Below are positions 41,615 through 51,959 of a stretch of 64,000 bases of DNA, in pieces. The notes beneath the pieces are model-generated. The model was not told where the DNA came from and searched no databases. It saw nothing but the letters and a program-made list of their open reading frames with translations. The position numbers and the translations under genes were made by a program. Every line of letters starts with the position of its first letter. The stretch's first letter is position 1. Origin of the DNA: Bacteroidaceae bacterium (GTDB taxonomy: Bacteria; Bacteroidota; Bacteroidia; Bacteroidales; Bacteroidaceae); NCBI GenBank assembly GCA_017507105.1, contig JAFWBM010000027.1, positions 124,001 through 188,000 on the forward strand. The letters run 5' to 3'.

Positions 41615-43354
41615 TCAGATGCCCATAGCTTCCTTCATTTTTTCTATAAGAGCATCGGCCGCAGCTATAGCAGCATCGATATCTTCACGACATTTCATTA
41701 CACCCTTAGCCTCCATGTAGAATTTAATCTTGGGCTCTGTACCGGAAGGACGAACAGATACCTTATTACCGCTTTCGGTAAAGTACTGAAGTACGTTAGA
41801 AGGTTCGGGCATATCGATATCTGTAACATTGCCGTTGACATCGGTCTGTTTCATAGCCTTGAAGTCTTTGTAACATACTACCTTCTCACCAGCCATCTCC
41901 TTAAGAGGATTAGCACGGAAGTTCTCCATCATCTGACGAATCTCATCAGCACCACTCTTACCGGGCTTTACAACATTGACTGTAATCTCCTTTGAGAAAC
42001 CATACTCAACATATATATCCATTAGTAGGTCATACAGAGTCTTGCCATTATCCTTAGCCCATGCTGCAACCTCAGCAATCAAGCTGCAAGCAGAAACTGC
42101 ATCCTTGTCGCGGCAAAAGTCCTCGGCCAAGAATCCAAAGCTCTCCTCACCACCACCGATATACTTGGCAATGCCTTCGTTGTCGCGGATAACCTTTGCA
42201 ATCCACTTGAATCCGGTGTAACAGTCGTACATCTTAAGATTATTCTTCTCGGCAATATTCTTAATAACCTCTGTAGTAACGATTGTCTTTACAACAAACT
42301 CCTTACCGGTCATCTTACCAAGTTTTGTATACTGGGTAATGATGTAGTAAAGGAACATCATACATGTCTGGTTACCGTTAATAATCATCCACTCACCCTT
42401 GCTATTCTTGCAAGAGATGGCAAGGCGGTCGGCATCGGGATCGGATGCCATTACCAAGTCGGCGTCAATCTCTTTTGCAAGGTTGATAGCCATTGTCATA
42501 GCCTCGGGGTTCTCGGGGTTGGGAGATACAACTGTGGGGAAGTTACCGTCTTTCACCATCTGCTCCTCAACACAATGGATATTCTCGAAGCCCCAACGAC
42601 GTAACGATGCAGGAATCATTACACGACCACAACCGTGAATAGGTGTATAGACAATCTTAAGATCTTTATGACGTGCTATAACCTCGGGATCGATGATAAG
42701 TGTCTTTACCTCGTCAAGGAATGCATTGTCAATATCCTCGCCTATAATCTCGATAAGTTCAGGGTTACCCTGGAACTTTATATCTTCTACCTTTACATTC
42801 TCTACATGTTTGATGGTATTTACATCATGCGGAGCCAACATCTGTGCACCATCATCCCAATATGCCTTATAGCCGTTATACTCTTTGGGGTTGTGACTTG
42901 CTGTGATGTTCACACCACTCTGACAACCTAAATGACGTATTGCATACGAAATCTCGGGAGTAGGACGCAAATCCTCAAACAAATATACCTTAATACCGTT
43001 TGCCGAGAATATGTTAGCCGAGATCTCGGCGAAGAGACGGCTGTTGTTGCGGCAGTCGTGACCTACAACTACAGATATCTGCTCCAAATCCTTAAAGCAC
43101 TCGTTCAAATAGTTAGCAAGACCCTGGGTAGCTTTACCTACTGTGTAGATATTCATTCTATTACTACCGGCACCCATTGTACCACGCAAACCACCGGTAC
43201 CGAACTCCAAATCTTTGTAGAATGAGTCGATAAGCGGAGTTTTGTCCTCGCTGTCGAGCATTGCCTGAACCTCTTTACGAGTCTCCTCGTCATAAGCAGG
43301 AGAAAGCCATTCGTTAGCTCTCTCTGTCACCATCTTAATTAATTCCTGATCCAT
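41615..43354 (-). CDS. Phosphohexomutase (phosphoglucomutase/phosphomannomutase)
   Basis: Interconverts hexose 1- and 6-phosphates in the cytoplasm. 579 residues from MDQELIKMVTERANEWL. The active-site Ser loop is NITASHNPKEYNGYK, the metal loop is ASDPDADRLAI, the sugar-binding loop is GGGEESFGFL, and the phosphate-binding region near the end is SVRPSGTEPKIKFY. This is the PGM2-like long form. I chose ATG 43354 because the alternative upstream 12 residues (MYLNSTNLIITN) have no family match. A promoter is visible at 43411-43441. Confidence 0.93.
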   Translation of the reverse strand: MDQELIKMVTERANEWLSPAYDEETRKEVQAMLDSEDKTPLIDSFYKDLEFGTGGLRGTMGAGSNRMNIYTVGKATQGLANYLNECFKDLEQISVVVGHDCRNNSRLFAEISANIFSANGIKVYLFEDLRPTPEISYAIRHLGCQSGVNITASHNPKEYNGYKAYWDDGAQMLAPHDVNTIKHVENVKVEDIKFQGNPELIEIIGEDIDNAFLDEVKTLIIDPEVIARHKDLKIVYTPIHGCGRVMIPASLRRWGFENIHCVEEQMVKDGNFPTVVSPNPENPEAMTMAINLAKEIDADLVMASDPDADRLAISCKNSKGEWMIINGNQTCMMFLYYIITQYTKLGKMTGKEFVVKTIVTTEVIKNIAEKNNLKMYDCYTGFKWIAKVIRDNEGIAKYIGGGEESFGFLAEDFCRDKDAVSACSLIAEVAAWAKDNGKTLYDLLMDIYVEYGFSKEITVNVVKPGKSGADEIRQMMENFRANPLKEMAGEKVVCYKDFKAMKQTDVNGNVTDIDMPEPSNVLQYFTESGNKVSVRPSGTEPKIKFYMEAKGVMKCREDIDAAIAAADALIEKMKEAMGI

Positions 43355-43410
43355 ATTTGTTATTATTAGGTTAGTTGAATTCAAATACAAATGATATTAA
43401 ACAATTTCGT

Positions 43411-43441
43411 CAAAGATATATATAAATTTTAACAAATTCAA
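43411..43441 (-). promoter_or_regulatory. Promoter of the phosphohexomutase gene
   Basis: Reverse strand TTG (complement of 43439-43441), 20-nt spacer, TATCTTTG (complement of 43411-43418), 56 nt before the ATG. Full consensus. Confidence 0.65.
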
Positions 43442-43451
43442 GAATAGACGA

Positions 43452-45098
43452 TTATTTTACATCTGGAACAAGATATTTTCCTTTTGTCTGTTCAACAAGT
43501 TGCTTTTTATATTGTTCAGGGTATCCGGGACGCTTAACTGTGGCTCCAAGTCCTGTTGCTGTTCTTTTGAAACGTCCGTTCTCCTCGGGCTTTACAACAA
43601 AGTCGTTATATTTTACTATTATGAACTCACCAAACTTTTTCCACTCGGCAAGTGTGGTCTCGGCTGCCTCGCATGTAAATCTATTCAATAGCGCATGAGC
43701 ATATTTAGGAGATTTCTCAATCGAAGCAAGCACCTCTTTCTCAATCTCCTTGCTCTGCTCGTAGAATCGGGTCTCGAGTTCACTCTGAACCTTTCTCATA
43801 TCTTCTATAACCAATGAGTATTTGGGATATATCATATTAGAGACCCAATTGAACACCCAGAATGAAGATTTCCATGAGAATGTAACCTGATCGGAATTCT
43901 CTTCGGCATAACATGCCGGAATATGAGTTGTACTACAATATACCGGTGTATATACAACCATGTTCGAGTCATCGGCACCGAACCACATCACACCACCCAC
44001 TGCATTGGGCATATAGTTACGAAGCTGTGCTACAAATGTAAATGCAGTTTGGAAAGTAGATATGGGACGTTCGTTAAAATACTCCTTACCCTCGTATTTA
44101 TAGCTTAATGGAGAAAGACGGTAAGGCATATTGTATATTCCTCCGCCTATATCTTGTGTCACATCAAAAGGTGTTCCTTCGTAGTGGTCGCGCATACCTT
44201 TCTGTACATCCTGTAACGAAAGCTGTTCTTTAGGTTTTACATACAACGGCATAGGTGTCGCCTCTGTATCTCCCGAAGCCCATGCAACATACTCGCTCAT
44301 ATCCAAATCGGCATACATATTGAAGAAACTCCATACACGCGCATCGCAATAACGCAAGCCTCCAAAGTCGGCTGGACAATATGCTGCAGCAAAATCAAAA
44401 TCCTTGTCATCTCCACTGAAATACCCCTGTTTGCGCGCAAACTTTATAACATCCTTGGAATAGAGTACATTTTCCTTATCCTTCATATCGATTTTACGTA
44501 TGCGTGCCTGATTAGCATGAGCCGAGATACAATCGTCGGGTATACGCACTGCAACCCAAACAGTTCCTTTCTCTACACTACCCTTTCCTATCATCTCAAG
44601 AATCCAGGCCTCATTAGCATCTGCAATCGAAAAACTCTCACCACTGCTGTAGTATCCATACTTATTTGTAAGTGTTGTCATAACCTCGATAGCCTCACGT
44701 GCTGTCTTAGAGCGTTGCAAAGCTATATATATAAGACTACCATAGTCTATTATACCGGTTGTATCTACAAGCTCGGGGCGTCCACCAAAGGTAGTCTCGG
44801 CAATAGCTACTTGATGCTCATTGATATTACCCACTACATTGTAGGTCTCAGCAGCTTCAGGTATTGAACCCAGGTAGACACCGGAATCCCAATCATAGAC
44901 ATCGCGCATTGTACCGGCAGCATGCTTTGCTGCGGGGAAATGAGCTACAAATCCGCTCATACCGAAACTATCGGCACTATATGATATGAAAACCGAGCCA
45001 TCTTTCGATGCCTTCTTTCCTACAATAAAGTTTGTACATGCATCACTACCAGATAACGATAGTGCTACGCACATTGATAATAAAAAAAGTCGTTTCAT
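43452..45098 (-). CDS. Secreted C69-family dipeptidase (Ntn-hydrolase)
   Basis: 548 residues. A signal peptide (1-20) ends in DA, and cleavage there exposes Cys21 in CTNFIVGKKASKDGSV, the N-terminal nucleophile of peptidase family C69 (PepD-type dipeptidases). Later family segments are seen at GESFSIADANEAWILEM. A charged tail follows (about 445-540). It probably trims dipeptides in the periplasm or at the surface. The M23 gene lies 13 nt upstream on the same strand, and the two likely share a transcript with the flippase gene. Confidence 0.88.
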   Translation of the reverse strand: MKRLFLLSMCVALSLSGSDACTNFIVGKKASKDGSVFISYSADSFGMSGFVAHFPAAKHAAGTMRDVYDWDSGVYLGSIPEAAETYNVVGNINEHQVAIAETTFGGRPELVDTTGIIDYGSLIYIALQRSKTAREAIEVMTTLTNKYGYYSSGESFSIADANEAWILEMIGKGSVEKGTVWVAVRIPDDCISAHANQARIRKIDMKDKENVLYSKDVIKFARKQGYFSGDDKDFDFAAAYCPADFGGLRYCDARVWSFFNMYADLDMSEYVAWASGDTEATPMPLYVKPKEQLSLQDVQKGMRDHYEGTPFDVTQDIGGGIYNMPYRLSPLSYKYEGKEYFNERPISTFQTAFTFVAQLRNYMPNAVGGVMWFGADDSNMVVYTPVYCSTTHIPACYAEENSDQVTFSWKSSFWVFNWVSNMIYPKYSLVIEDMRKVQSELETRFYEQSKEIEKEVLASIEKSPKYAHALLNRFTCEAAETTLAEWKKFGEFIIVKYNDFVVKPEENGRFKRTATGLGATVKRPGYPEQYKKQLVEQTKGKYLVPDVK

Positions 45099-45111
45099 CG
45101 TATATCAATTT

Positions 45112-46788
45112 CTAATAAATAAAATTTCTATCTACAACCGTTGCATTACCGGCATTATCAATAACGGTAAGTCTCACTCGATGCTTACCTCTTCTTACAC
45201 CCTCATTTTTAAGGTTACAGGTAAGAGTTCCGTTTTTGCTACTATACTCGAATAGTATAAATTCACCATCTACAGTGCCCTTAAACTCCTTAACCCCTCG
45301 TCCTTTATCACCAATCTTAAACTGTAATTTTCCGTTCCTTCCAAGTTTTTTTCCGTTTATAACCTTAACCTTTGGAGGCATTGTATCTACAGCCACCTCG
45401 TAACATCCCAGCATGCTTATATCTGTTGTTACCCATCCATCTTTATACTCTCCTCCTACATTCACAGTCCCTTTCTTCGTAATGCGACGTATATGATACT
45501 TTTCGGGAGCATAAAGTGCTGTATCGTTCAGTTGCATGGAGAGACGTGCTTTGGAACGTAAGGGTAACGGAGTATCTCCTAGACTATAGCAATGTGAGAG
45601 ATCAAATCTAGATTGTTTCTCTGTAATCCTCACAAAACTATTATCCATCAGCTGTCCTTGTGGTATTGATAATCTCATACCGTTATATGTTATCTCATTA
45701 TTAAGAAACCAATAGAGATAATGCGACCCATCATCAGGCAATGAAGGTATGCTGTCACTTACGCCCTTTATAATAATTCTATGGCTTTTTATATTCCCAT
45801 GATAATCGGCCAAACGACACTCCACATTGTAGTCTCTCTCTTCATTAACGACAATCCATCCATCGTTATTATCTGTTGTTATAAAATCGAGTCTGTTATT
45901 TCCAAGCCTATACAAATGTTGGTACCATATATCGCTCTCTATTGCCATAGCGTAATCAATCCAACCATTTATCAAGCGTGTATCCTTTATCGCATAATCG
46001 TCCATTTTGCTCGAAAAACGCAATGAGTCATCGACATACAGTTGCATTGAATAGAGACCATATCGGTTATTTGTCTCATCCATAAAATCATTAGCCCTTA
46101 CTGAGATTCCTATAGTACCCCATGCCTTTATGGTATCGGGCATAGACGACGCAGATACTTTCTTGATGACACCTCTCGTGCCATTATTCACCACACCCTT
46201 ACCATAGTATGGTGTAACTGCAACAGAATATATTACAGGTGGTCTGTTGTCTTTTAATTTGTGGTAGTAGAAACGCATAGGATTTATAAGGCGCTCTCCA
46301 TCGCTGCTCCTTACTTCGAAATGCAGATGCGGACCAAATGAATATCCACTATTACCGGCCATTGCTATAGGCTCTCCCTGTCTTACAGGAAACTCTCCAG
46401 CGTTGAACCTCAAGTCTACAGAAAACATCTCATCGGAATACTGTTTGCTGCGCACACGCTTACCTACTTCAGGCGAGAATCTATGCAGATGTCCATATAC
46501 CGTCATGTACCCATTATTGTGCATTACATAAATTGCTTTCCCATATCCACCAGGCGAGACTGTAGCCCTACATATGTATCCATCTGCCGGAGCAAGTATT
46601 GTCTTACCAACAACACCCTCAGTCTTAAAATCTATACCAGCATGAAAATGATTGGTACGTAACTCTCCAAAATTACCACTGAGCAATAGCGGGAAATCAA
46701 ATGGTGCAGCCATTACAAGGGTATCGTTTTGCGAATATGATGTAGAGCACAATAACAGAAACAACAGATACAATAATCCTTTCCTCAT
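45112..46788 (-). CDS. M23-family metallopeptidase (LytM-type)
   Basis: 558 residues. Signal peptide about 1-19 (LLFLLLCSTSYSQ). The M23 domain is close to the N-terminus: HFHAGIDFKT gives His49 and Asp53, YGHLHRFS gives His100/102, and PHLHFEV gives His154/156, so the zinc and catalytic residues are complete. The long C-terminal part (about 200-558) is beta-rich, with Ig-like strands and an ending KHRVRLTVIDNAGNATVVD, typical of Bacteroidetes M23 proteins with added sandwiches. It likely cuts peptidoglycan cross-links in the periplasm. The gene overlaps the flippase gene by 4 nt, so translation is coupled. Confidence 0.9.
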   Translation of the reverse strand: MRKGLLYLLFLLLCSTSYSQNDTLVMAAPFDFPLLLSGNFGELRTNHFHAGIDFKTEGVVGKTILAPADGYICRATVSPGGYGKAIYVMHNNGYMTVYGHLHRFSPEVGKRVRSKQYSDEMFSVDLRFNAGEFPVRQGEPIAMAGNSGYSFGPHLHFEVRSSDGERLINPMRFYYHKLKDNRPPVIYSVAVTPYYGKGVVNNGTRGVIKKVSASSMPDTIKAWGTIGISVRANDFMDETNNRYGLYSMQLYVDDSLRFSSKMDDYAIKDTRLINGWIDYAMAIESDIWYQHLYRLGNNRLDFITTDNNDGWIVVNEERDYNVECRLADYHGNIKSHRIIIKGVSDSIPSLPDDGSHYLYWFLNNEITYNGMRLSIPQGQLMDNSFVRITEKQSRFDLSHCYSLGDTPLPLRSKARLSMQLNDTALYAPEKYHIRRITKKGTVNVGGEYKDGWVTTDISMLGCYEVAVDTMPPKVKVINGKKLGRNGKLQFKIGDKGRGVKEFKGTVDGEFILFEYSSKNGTLTCNLKNEGVRRGKHRVRLTVIDNAGNATVVDRNFIY

Positions 46789-48311
46789 ATTCTCAATTTT
46801 CTTAATATCTTGCTACAAACACGACTCACCTTTTCGAACAAACTTGTCTGTTTTCTTAACATAGAAATTGTTACTGCTAAAGAGACAACCACAATTACAC
46901 CACCTGCTATCCAATAGGTCGTTTGCAGATGATATAGCGTTGACAATGATATTGCACAGAGCATAAGCGGCAACTGCATTACGAAATAACGTATTACACT
47001 GCCCGATAGAATCATATCGTATTTATATCTGGCCACTATCGCAACAATAACAAAATCTATAATATGTGCAAATGCGATTCCCACTCCTATACCTACAAAT
47101 CGTGCGAGCGAGTATCCGAGAACAACCGTTACTACAAGCAAAATGTTATACACACTCTCGAGTAACACGAAAGTAACAGTATCATTCTTTGAAACCGGCA
47201 GAAAGGATACAGGATAGGTCATTGTTCTCATGAACATTCCCAACATTGCAATTTGTGCCATAGGAACAGCCTCGGAGAAAGTAATATCATTCAACAACGG
47301 GATAAGGAGAGGCATCGCAACAACAAATGCAATGAGTAGCGGCGACTGCACAAGCAATTGTACCTCGGCTTGTTCGTTTACCATACTATTTCTTGTCTTA
47401 ACGTCGGATGCCACTCCCGAGAGACGTGGATAATACTCCGAATCGAGAGCCGAAAAAAGGACTCCGGGCAAAAGTGTTATTATAACATAACCTGCATTGA
47501 ACAGACCTGCAGTCTCACCATTACCAATATAAGATAATATTGAGTATATAAACCATATCGCACACGACGCCAGCATAGTAACAAAAATATAACCGGCACC
47601 TAATTTCACAATATCAATACCCTCCTTGAGCACTCTTATGGAGAATGGTTTAGCCCTATATGTGTAATAATGCCGCGAGAAGTAAAGCATGATACACATT
47701 TGAAGTAATCCTGTAACAAATAGCGATGGGAAAATACCTGCAAGTCCGAAAAAAAGATAGAGGATAACTGAAACCAACAAAGCCATTAATGCTGTAGCTA
47801 CAGAATAAAGAGCTATTGCTGTAAGCCGTCTTGTACCCCTTAGCACAGCCATCTCACCATTTGTAACTGCCATAAAAAGCACCACCGGCGACAGCATCAT
47901 AAGACGCAACACGTAATACATATTACTCCCGAACACCCAATCACCTATAAAAGGTGTTATGAGCAACATAAGCAGCATACCCATCATTCCCGAGAAAAGC
48001 GCAATGCTACGGACAACCTTTATATTGTGTAGCAATGCCTCGTTGTCATCCTTATCATAAGCCTCGGCCAATCCCCTTACGGCACTCAGCGAAAGACTCA
48101 GACCGGTAGAGTCGCAGAACATCTGCAGCGTACGGTTGTAAAGCGCAATGATAGAGAGTCCGCTCACTCCAAGCAACACACTCGCAATCTTATTGCGCAC
48201 AACATTAAGGAGCATAGACAGACCTTGCGTGCCGCCGAACACCCCCAGATATTTTATTGTACGACGGTAACCGCCGCTATTCTCTATATTATTCTCTTTG
48301 GACAATTCCAT
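46785..48311 (-). CDS. Polysaccharide/O-antigen flippase (Wzx-like)
   Basis: 508 residues with about 12-14 hydrophobic segments. The N-terminal GVFGGTQGLSMLLNVVRNKIASVLLG and the loop ALYNRTLQMFCDSTGLSLSLSAVRG match the MATE/PST-type lipopolysaccharide flippases of Bacteroidetes. It moves lipid-linked sugars across the inner membrane. It shares the ATGA overlap with the M23 gene downstream. The glycosyltransferase genes begin about 270 nt away in the opposite direction and may make its substrate. Confidence 0.87.
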   Translation of the reverse strand: MELSKENNIENSGGYRRTIKYLGVFGGTQGLSMLLNVVRNKIASVLLGVSGLSIIALYNRTLQMFCDSTGLSLSLSAVRGLAEAYDKDDNEALLHNIKVVRSIALFSGMMGMLLMLLITPFIGDWVFGSNMYYVLRLMMLSPVVLFMAVTNGEMAVLRGTRRLTAIALYSVATALMALLVSVILYLFFGLAGIFPSLFVTGLLQMCIMLYFSRHYYTYRAKPFSIRVLKEGIDIVKLGAGYIFVTMLASCAIWFIYSILSYIGNGETAGLFNAGYVIITLLPGVLFSALDSEYYPRLSGVASDVKTRNSMVNEQAEVQLLVQSPLLIAFVVAMPLLIPLLNDITFSEAVPMAQIAMLGMFMRTMTYPVSFLPVSKNDTVTFVLLESVYNILLVVTVVLGYSLARFVGIGVGIAFAHIIDFVIVAIVARYKYDMILSGSVIRYFVMQLPLMLCAISLSTLYHLQTTYWIAGGVIVVVSLAVTISMLRKQTSLFEKVSRVCSKILRKLRI

Positions 48312-48577
48312 GTAAGATAACCGAATGTGCCTATAGGCAAACTTCTCGCGAAGATACGAAGAAGTAGCGTAAAAACAGCAGGATTGATTAAAAATATGAG
48401 AATCATAGCAGAAGTTGTAGAAATAATAAAAAACAAAGTGGTTTCATCAATTCTTCTATTGTGCATAAATACATATTATAGTAGAAAAAGAGAAAATATA
48501 AATTACTCATTAATAAAAATTCATTATCTTCGCGTTCGATTAAACTATCCAGAGTCCAAAGCCTGCAAAAAGAAGAG

Positions 48578-49546
48578 ATGAAACTAAGCATCATAGTACC
48601 GGTATATAAAGTCAGACGATACCTGCAAAACTGCATAGAAAGCATTTTGCAGCAGACGTATACCGACTATGAACTCATATTGGTAGACGATGGCTCACCA
48701 GATAATAGCGGCATAATATGCGACCGATATGCACAAGAGTGTGACAAGGTAAAAGTAATACACAAAAAGAATGGTGGACTATCCTCGGCACGCAATGCAG
48801 GACTTGCTGTGGCACAAGGCGAATACATCACATTTGTAGATGGTGACGACACTGTTGCATCGGGAACATATTATTACAACATGCACATTCTATTATCGAA
48901 CCCGGAGATCGACATCCTTGAATACCCTGTTGTAAAGCATTATGGCTCGCCCAACAATGTCATAATATCGTCAAACCCCGAAAAGATAACAGGCGACGAC
49001 ATATTCCCCGACTGGATAAGACGCAAAGGATATGAACATTGTTTTGCTTGCAACAAGATATACCGTTCCGATCTATTCTTCTTTATACGTTTCCCAGAGG
49101 GGGAAGTCTTCGAGGACAGTATGGTTACACCTATGCTCATTGAGAGCAGTAGAACAATATTCTACTCTGATGCCGGTTTCTATTATTACTACGACAGAGA
49201 GGAGAGTATATCACGCACCTACTCATTCAAAACACAGCACGACAGATACAAAAACCTTGTAAACCTTTACAAGAAGGTAAGAAACGAATACAAGATGCAG
49301 ATTGAGAGTTATGATCTATTGTTTAAAGCACTTGACAACCTCACCGACCTACTACGTTGTAGCGATGGCACCAAAGAGGAACAAAAGGCTGCATGCGATG
49401 CTCTTAGAAATGAAAAGCTCTCCATTGGCGAACTGTATAGAATGGATATACCTGCCAAAAAGAAGATAAAATTCACTACATTCGCATTATTTGGTACTAC
49501 CATACACTGCCGTCTCAATGCAATGCTGCATAAAAAACTCTGCTAA
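48578..49546 (+). CDS. Family 2 glycosyltransferase
   Basis: 322 residues. GT-A fold with LSIIVPVYKVRRYLQNCIES at the N-terminus, the nucleotide-binding ELILVDDGSPDNSG, the DxD-like TFVDGDDTVA, and the catalytic-acid helix near GEVFEDSMVTP (ED). Probably builds surface or exopolysaccharide from UDP- or GDP-sugars. First of three linked genes (gaps 10 nt and a 4-nt overlap). A TATCTTCG box, a variant of the -7 element, lies at 48525-48532. The actual sugar and acceptor cannot be told. Confidence 0.9.
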   Translation: MKLSIIVPVYKVRRYLQNCIESILQQTYTDYELILVDDGSPDNSGIICDRYAQECDKVKVIHKKNGGLSSARNAGLAVAQGEYITFVDGDDTVASGTYYYNMHILLSNPEIDILEYPVVKHYGSPNNVIISSNPEKITGDDIFPDWIRRKGYEHCFACNKIYRSDLFFFIRFPEGEVFEDSMVTPMLIESSRTIFYSDAGFYYYYDREESISRTYSFKTQHDRYKNLVNLYKKVRNEYKMQIESYDLLFKALDNLTDLLRCSDGTKEEQKAACDALRNEKLSIGELYRMDIPAKKKIKFTTFALFGTTIHCRLNAMLHKKLC

Positions 49547-49556
49547 AAAGCCCGTC

Positions 49557-50561
49557 ATGATATTCCTTTCAATAATAATACCACATTACAACCTACCGCG
49601 AGATATGCTGGTACGTTGTGTAGAAAGTCTGTTCGCACAGAACATGGAACAAGGAAGTTTCGAGGTAATAGTAGTCGATGATGGCTCGGAAGAAAAGCCT
49701 TACTGGTTACTGCCTATGTTCAATTGCAAAGAGTTACGCGTGGTAGAGATTGAGCATGCAGGACTGAGCGAAGCACGCAACAAAGGAATAGATGTGGCCA
49801 AAGGGAAATACATAATGTTTCTCGACTCTGACGACTACCTGCAACCCGACAGCATAGGCAACTGTATTGAGACACTGCACATCGAATCGCCACAGATATT
49901 ACGATACAAATACAACGTATGTACAGCGCGTAACGATTTTAAAGTGACAGACAAGCGAATCAAATATACAACCAGCAATACCATAAGCGGTGCTGCATAT
50001 ATGACAGCTGTTAACCTGCCGGGATGTGCGTGGTCATACTTTATCAATCGCGAGTTGCTTATAAAACATAACCTGCGTTTCAGAAAAGGGATGTATCACG
50101 AGGATGAAGAGTTCAGCACCATAGTACACTATCATGCAACAAGTCTTATAGATTGTAACGCACATATATACAACTATTGCATAAGGGAAGGTTCAATAAC
50201 AACCAGCCACTCAAAGGCAACTATAGAGAAACGCATGGAAGACATGCTTACTACCCTTGCGAGACTTACAGAGTTTCGCAAGGAACATGAGGCGATGAGC
50301 AACAGCATACAGCGACGGGGGCTTGACAGAAAGATAACCATGCTCACGGTAGACACCATACAGAACCTCTTTTATAATAACAAAAGTGCACGCGAAATTA
50401 TAAATATATGCAACCATAGAATAAAGAAGATAGGTCTGTACCCCCTGCCTCAAGCAGATTACACATTGAAGTACAAGCTATTCCGTATTATAGCCAACAG
50501 CAATGCAGGCCTGCGCATACTGCGACTGCTCCTGCCACGACACACACCACAAAAAAGATGA
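49557..50561 (+). CDS. Family 2 glycosyltransferase
   Basis: 334 residues. GT-A fold: LSIIIPHYNLPRDMLVRCVE, FEVIVVDDGSEEKP, the DxD region YIMFLDSDDYLQPD, and MYHEDEEFSTIV in place of the ED motif. The start at 49557 (MIFLSIIIPHYN) is used because the longer reading from 49491 would overlap the previous gene. It follows the first GT by 10 nt and overlaps the third by 4 nt. The C-terminal part is basic with an RR-rich tail. Specificity is unknown. Confidence 0.9.
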   Translation: MIFLSIIIPHYNLPRDMLVRCVESLFAQNMEQGSFEVIVVDDGSEEKPYWLLPMFNCKELRVVEIEHAGLSEARNKGIDVAKGKYIMFLDSDDYLQPDSIGNCIETLHIESPQILRYKYNVCTARNDFKVTDKRIKYTTSNTISGAAYMTAVNLPGCAWSYFINRELLIKHNLRFRKGMYHEDEEFSTIVHYHATSLIDCNAHIYNYCIREGSITTSHSKATIEKRMEDMLTTLARLTEFRKEHEAMSNSIQRRGLDRKITMLTVDTIQNLFYNNKSAREIINICNHRIKKIGLYPLPQADYTLKYKLFRIIANSNAGLRILRLLLPRHTPQKR

Positions 50562-51658
50562 AGATACTGCTTATAGGAGAATATAGCAATGTACATTGGA
50601 CACTTGCCGAAGGGTTACGTTCAATGGGACATACCGTATGTGTAGCAAGTAATGGCGATTTCTGGAAGAACTACAAACGAGATATATCCCTTACACGTGA
50701 CAAGACAAGATTAAGCGGATTAAAATTATTGATAAAGACATGGTACCTCCTTACACGTATGCGCGGATACGATGTTGTACAGATAATAAATCCAATGTTT
50801 CTTGAACTTAGGGCCGAGAAGATTGCCCATATCTACGACTATCTGCGACGTCACAACAAAAAAGTATTTATGGGTGCTTTCGGCATGGATGCCTTTTGGG
50901 TAAAATGTGCTACATCACGTCCTGCTGTTTTCAAATACTCCGATTTCAACATAGGCGACAAGGATATAGTAAACGACTATACAACCACACAAATTACCGA
51001 CTGGCAGTCCACTCCAAAGGCAAATCTCAACAAGAGAATTGCAGATGACTGCAACGGAATAATTGCAGGCATGTATGAGTACTACACTGCTTACGAAAAG
51101 GAATACAGCCACAAGCTTACATATATACCATTTCCCATAGAGTGTGACATCACTACGCCATTGCAAACATACAACACAAATCGCAAGATACGTTTCTTCA
51201 TTGGTATACAGAAAAGCAGAAGTATATACAAAGGCACCGACATAATGCTTCGAGCATTGGAACGTCTACACAAAGAACACCCCGACAAGTGTGAAATATT
51301 ACGCGCCGAGAATGTACCATACGAACAGTATAAGTTAATGGTTGAAAATTGCGATGTACTGCTCGATCAGCTATACGGCTACTCACCCGGAATGAATGCC
51401 CTACTTGCACTTGCCAAAGGAAAGATTGTAGTCGGAGGCGCCGAAGAGGAGTGCTATCAGATGCTGAATGAAAAAGAACTGCGCCCCATGATAAATGTAG
51501 TTCCAAGCGAGGAAGATGTATATAACAAGTTGTTGTGGCTTGTAGAAAACAGAGAAAAGATAGCTACACTGCAACAAGAAAGCCTAGAATATATAAGGCG
51601 CCACCATCTACCATTGAATGTAGCCGAACGCTACCTGAGGTTTTGGAACAGCAAGTAA
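50558..51658 (+). CDS. GT-B-type glycosyltransferase
   Basis: 366 residues. The start MKILLIGEYSNVHWTLAEGL is the Rossmann-like N-terminal domain of GT-B enzymes; the C-terminal part has FFIGIQKSRSIYKGTDIMLRAL and QLYGYSPGMNALLALAKGK with an EEECYQ stretch where family 4 enzymes bind the donor phosphate. The typical EX7E motif is only loosely kept, so the family is GT4-like and not certain. It closes the three-gene GT unit; no flippase or polymerase gene is in the same transcript. Confidence 0.8.
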   Translation: MKILLIGEYSNVHWTLAEGLRSMGHTVCVASNGDFWKNYKRDISLTRDKTRLSGLKLLIKTWYLLTRMRGYDVVQIINPMFLELRAEKIAHIYDYLRRHNKKVFMGAFGMDAFWVKCATSRPAVFKYSDFNIGDKDIVNDYTTTQITDWQSTPKANLNKRIADDCNGIIAGMYEYYTAYEKEYSHKLTYIPFPIECDITTPLQTYNTNRKIRFFIGIQKSRSIYKGTDIMLRALERLHKEHPDKCEILRAENVPYEQYKLMVENCDVLLDQLYGYSPGMNALLALAKGKIVVGGAEEECYQMLNEKELRPMINVVPSEEDVYNKLLWLVENREKIATLQQESLEYIRRHHLPLNVAERYLRFWNSK

Positions 51659-51826
51659 CAATAAACATCCCACACTGGCGGTGTTTAATATAAACATTGC
51701 TATACTGCACCGATACAACCACCTCTTTAATTAACAGGCTAGACTGAATATTGTGCAATAACGGAATAATATGAGACAAAATGTATCACAAAACAAAAAA
51801 ACTTTTTAAACTTTTACAAAATAAAT

Positions 51827-51856
51827 TTGTATTGTAAAAATATTATTGTACCTTTG
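51827..51856 (+). promoter_or_regulatory. Promoter of tRNA-Lys copy 2
   Basis: TTG at 51827-51829, 19-nt spacer, TACCTTTG at 51849-51856. Full consensus, about 30 nt before the tRNA. Confidence 0.75.
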
Positions 51857-51885
51857 CATCGCATTTAAGGAATTGCACAGCAAAT

Positions 51886-51958
51886 GCGCTGTTAGCTCAG
51901 TTGGTAGAGCAATTGACTCTTAATCAATGGGTCCAGGGTTCGAGTCCCTGACGGCGTA
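51886..51958 (+). tRNA. tRNA-Lys (anticodon CTT), copy 2
   Basis: Same 73-nt sequence as copy 1 at 12852-12924: acceptor GCGCTGT/ACGGCGT, anticodon loop CTCTTAA, T stem CAGGG/CCCTG, CCA not encoded. Promoter at 51827, terminator at 51960. Confidence 0.95.
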
Positions 51959-51959
51959 C

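Noticed and set aside
49491..49556. Longer start for the second glycosyltransferase
   Set aside because: It would overlap the first GT by 56 nt; the ATG at 49557 directly precedes the fold's first strand.
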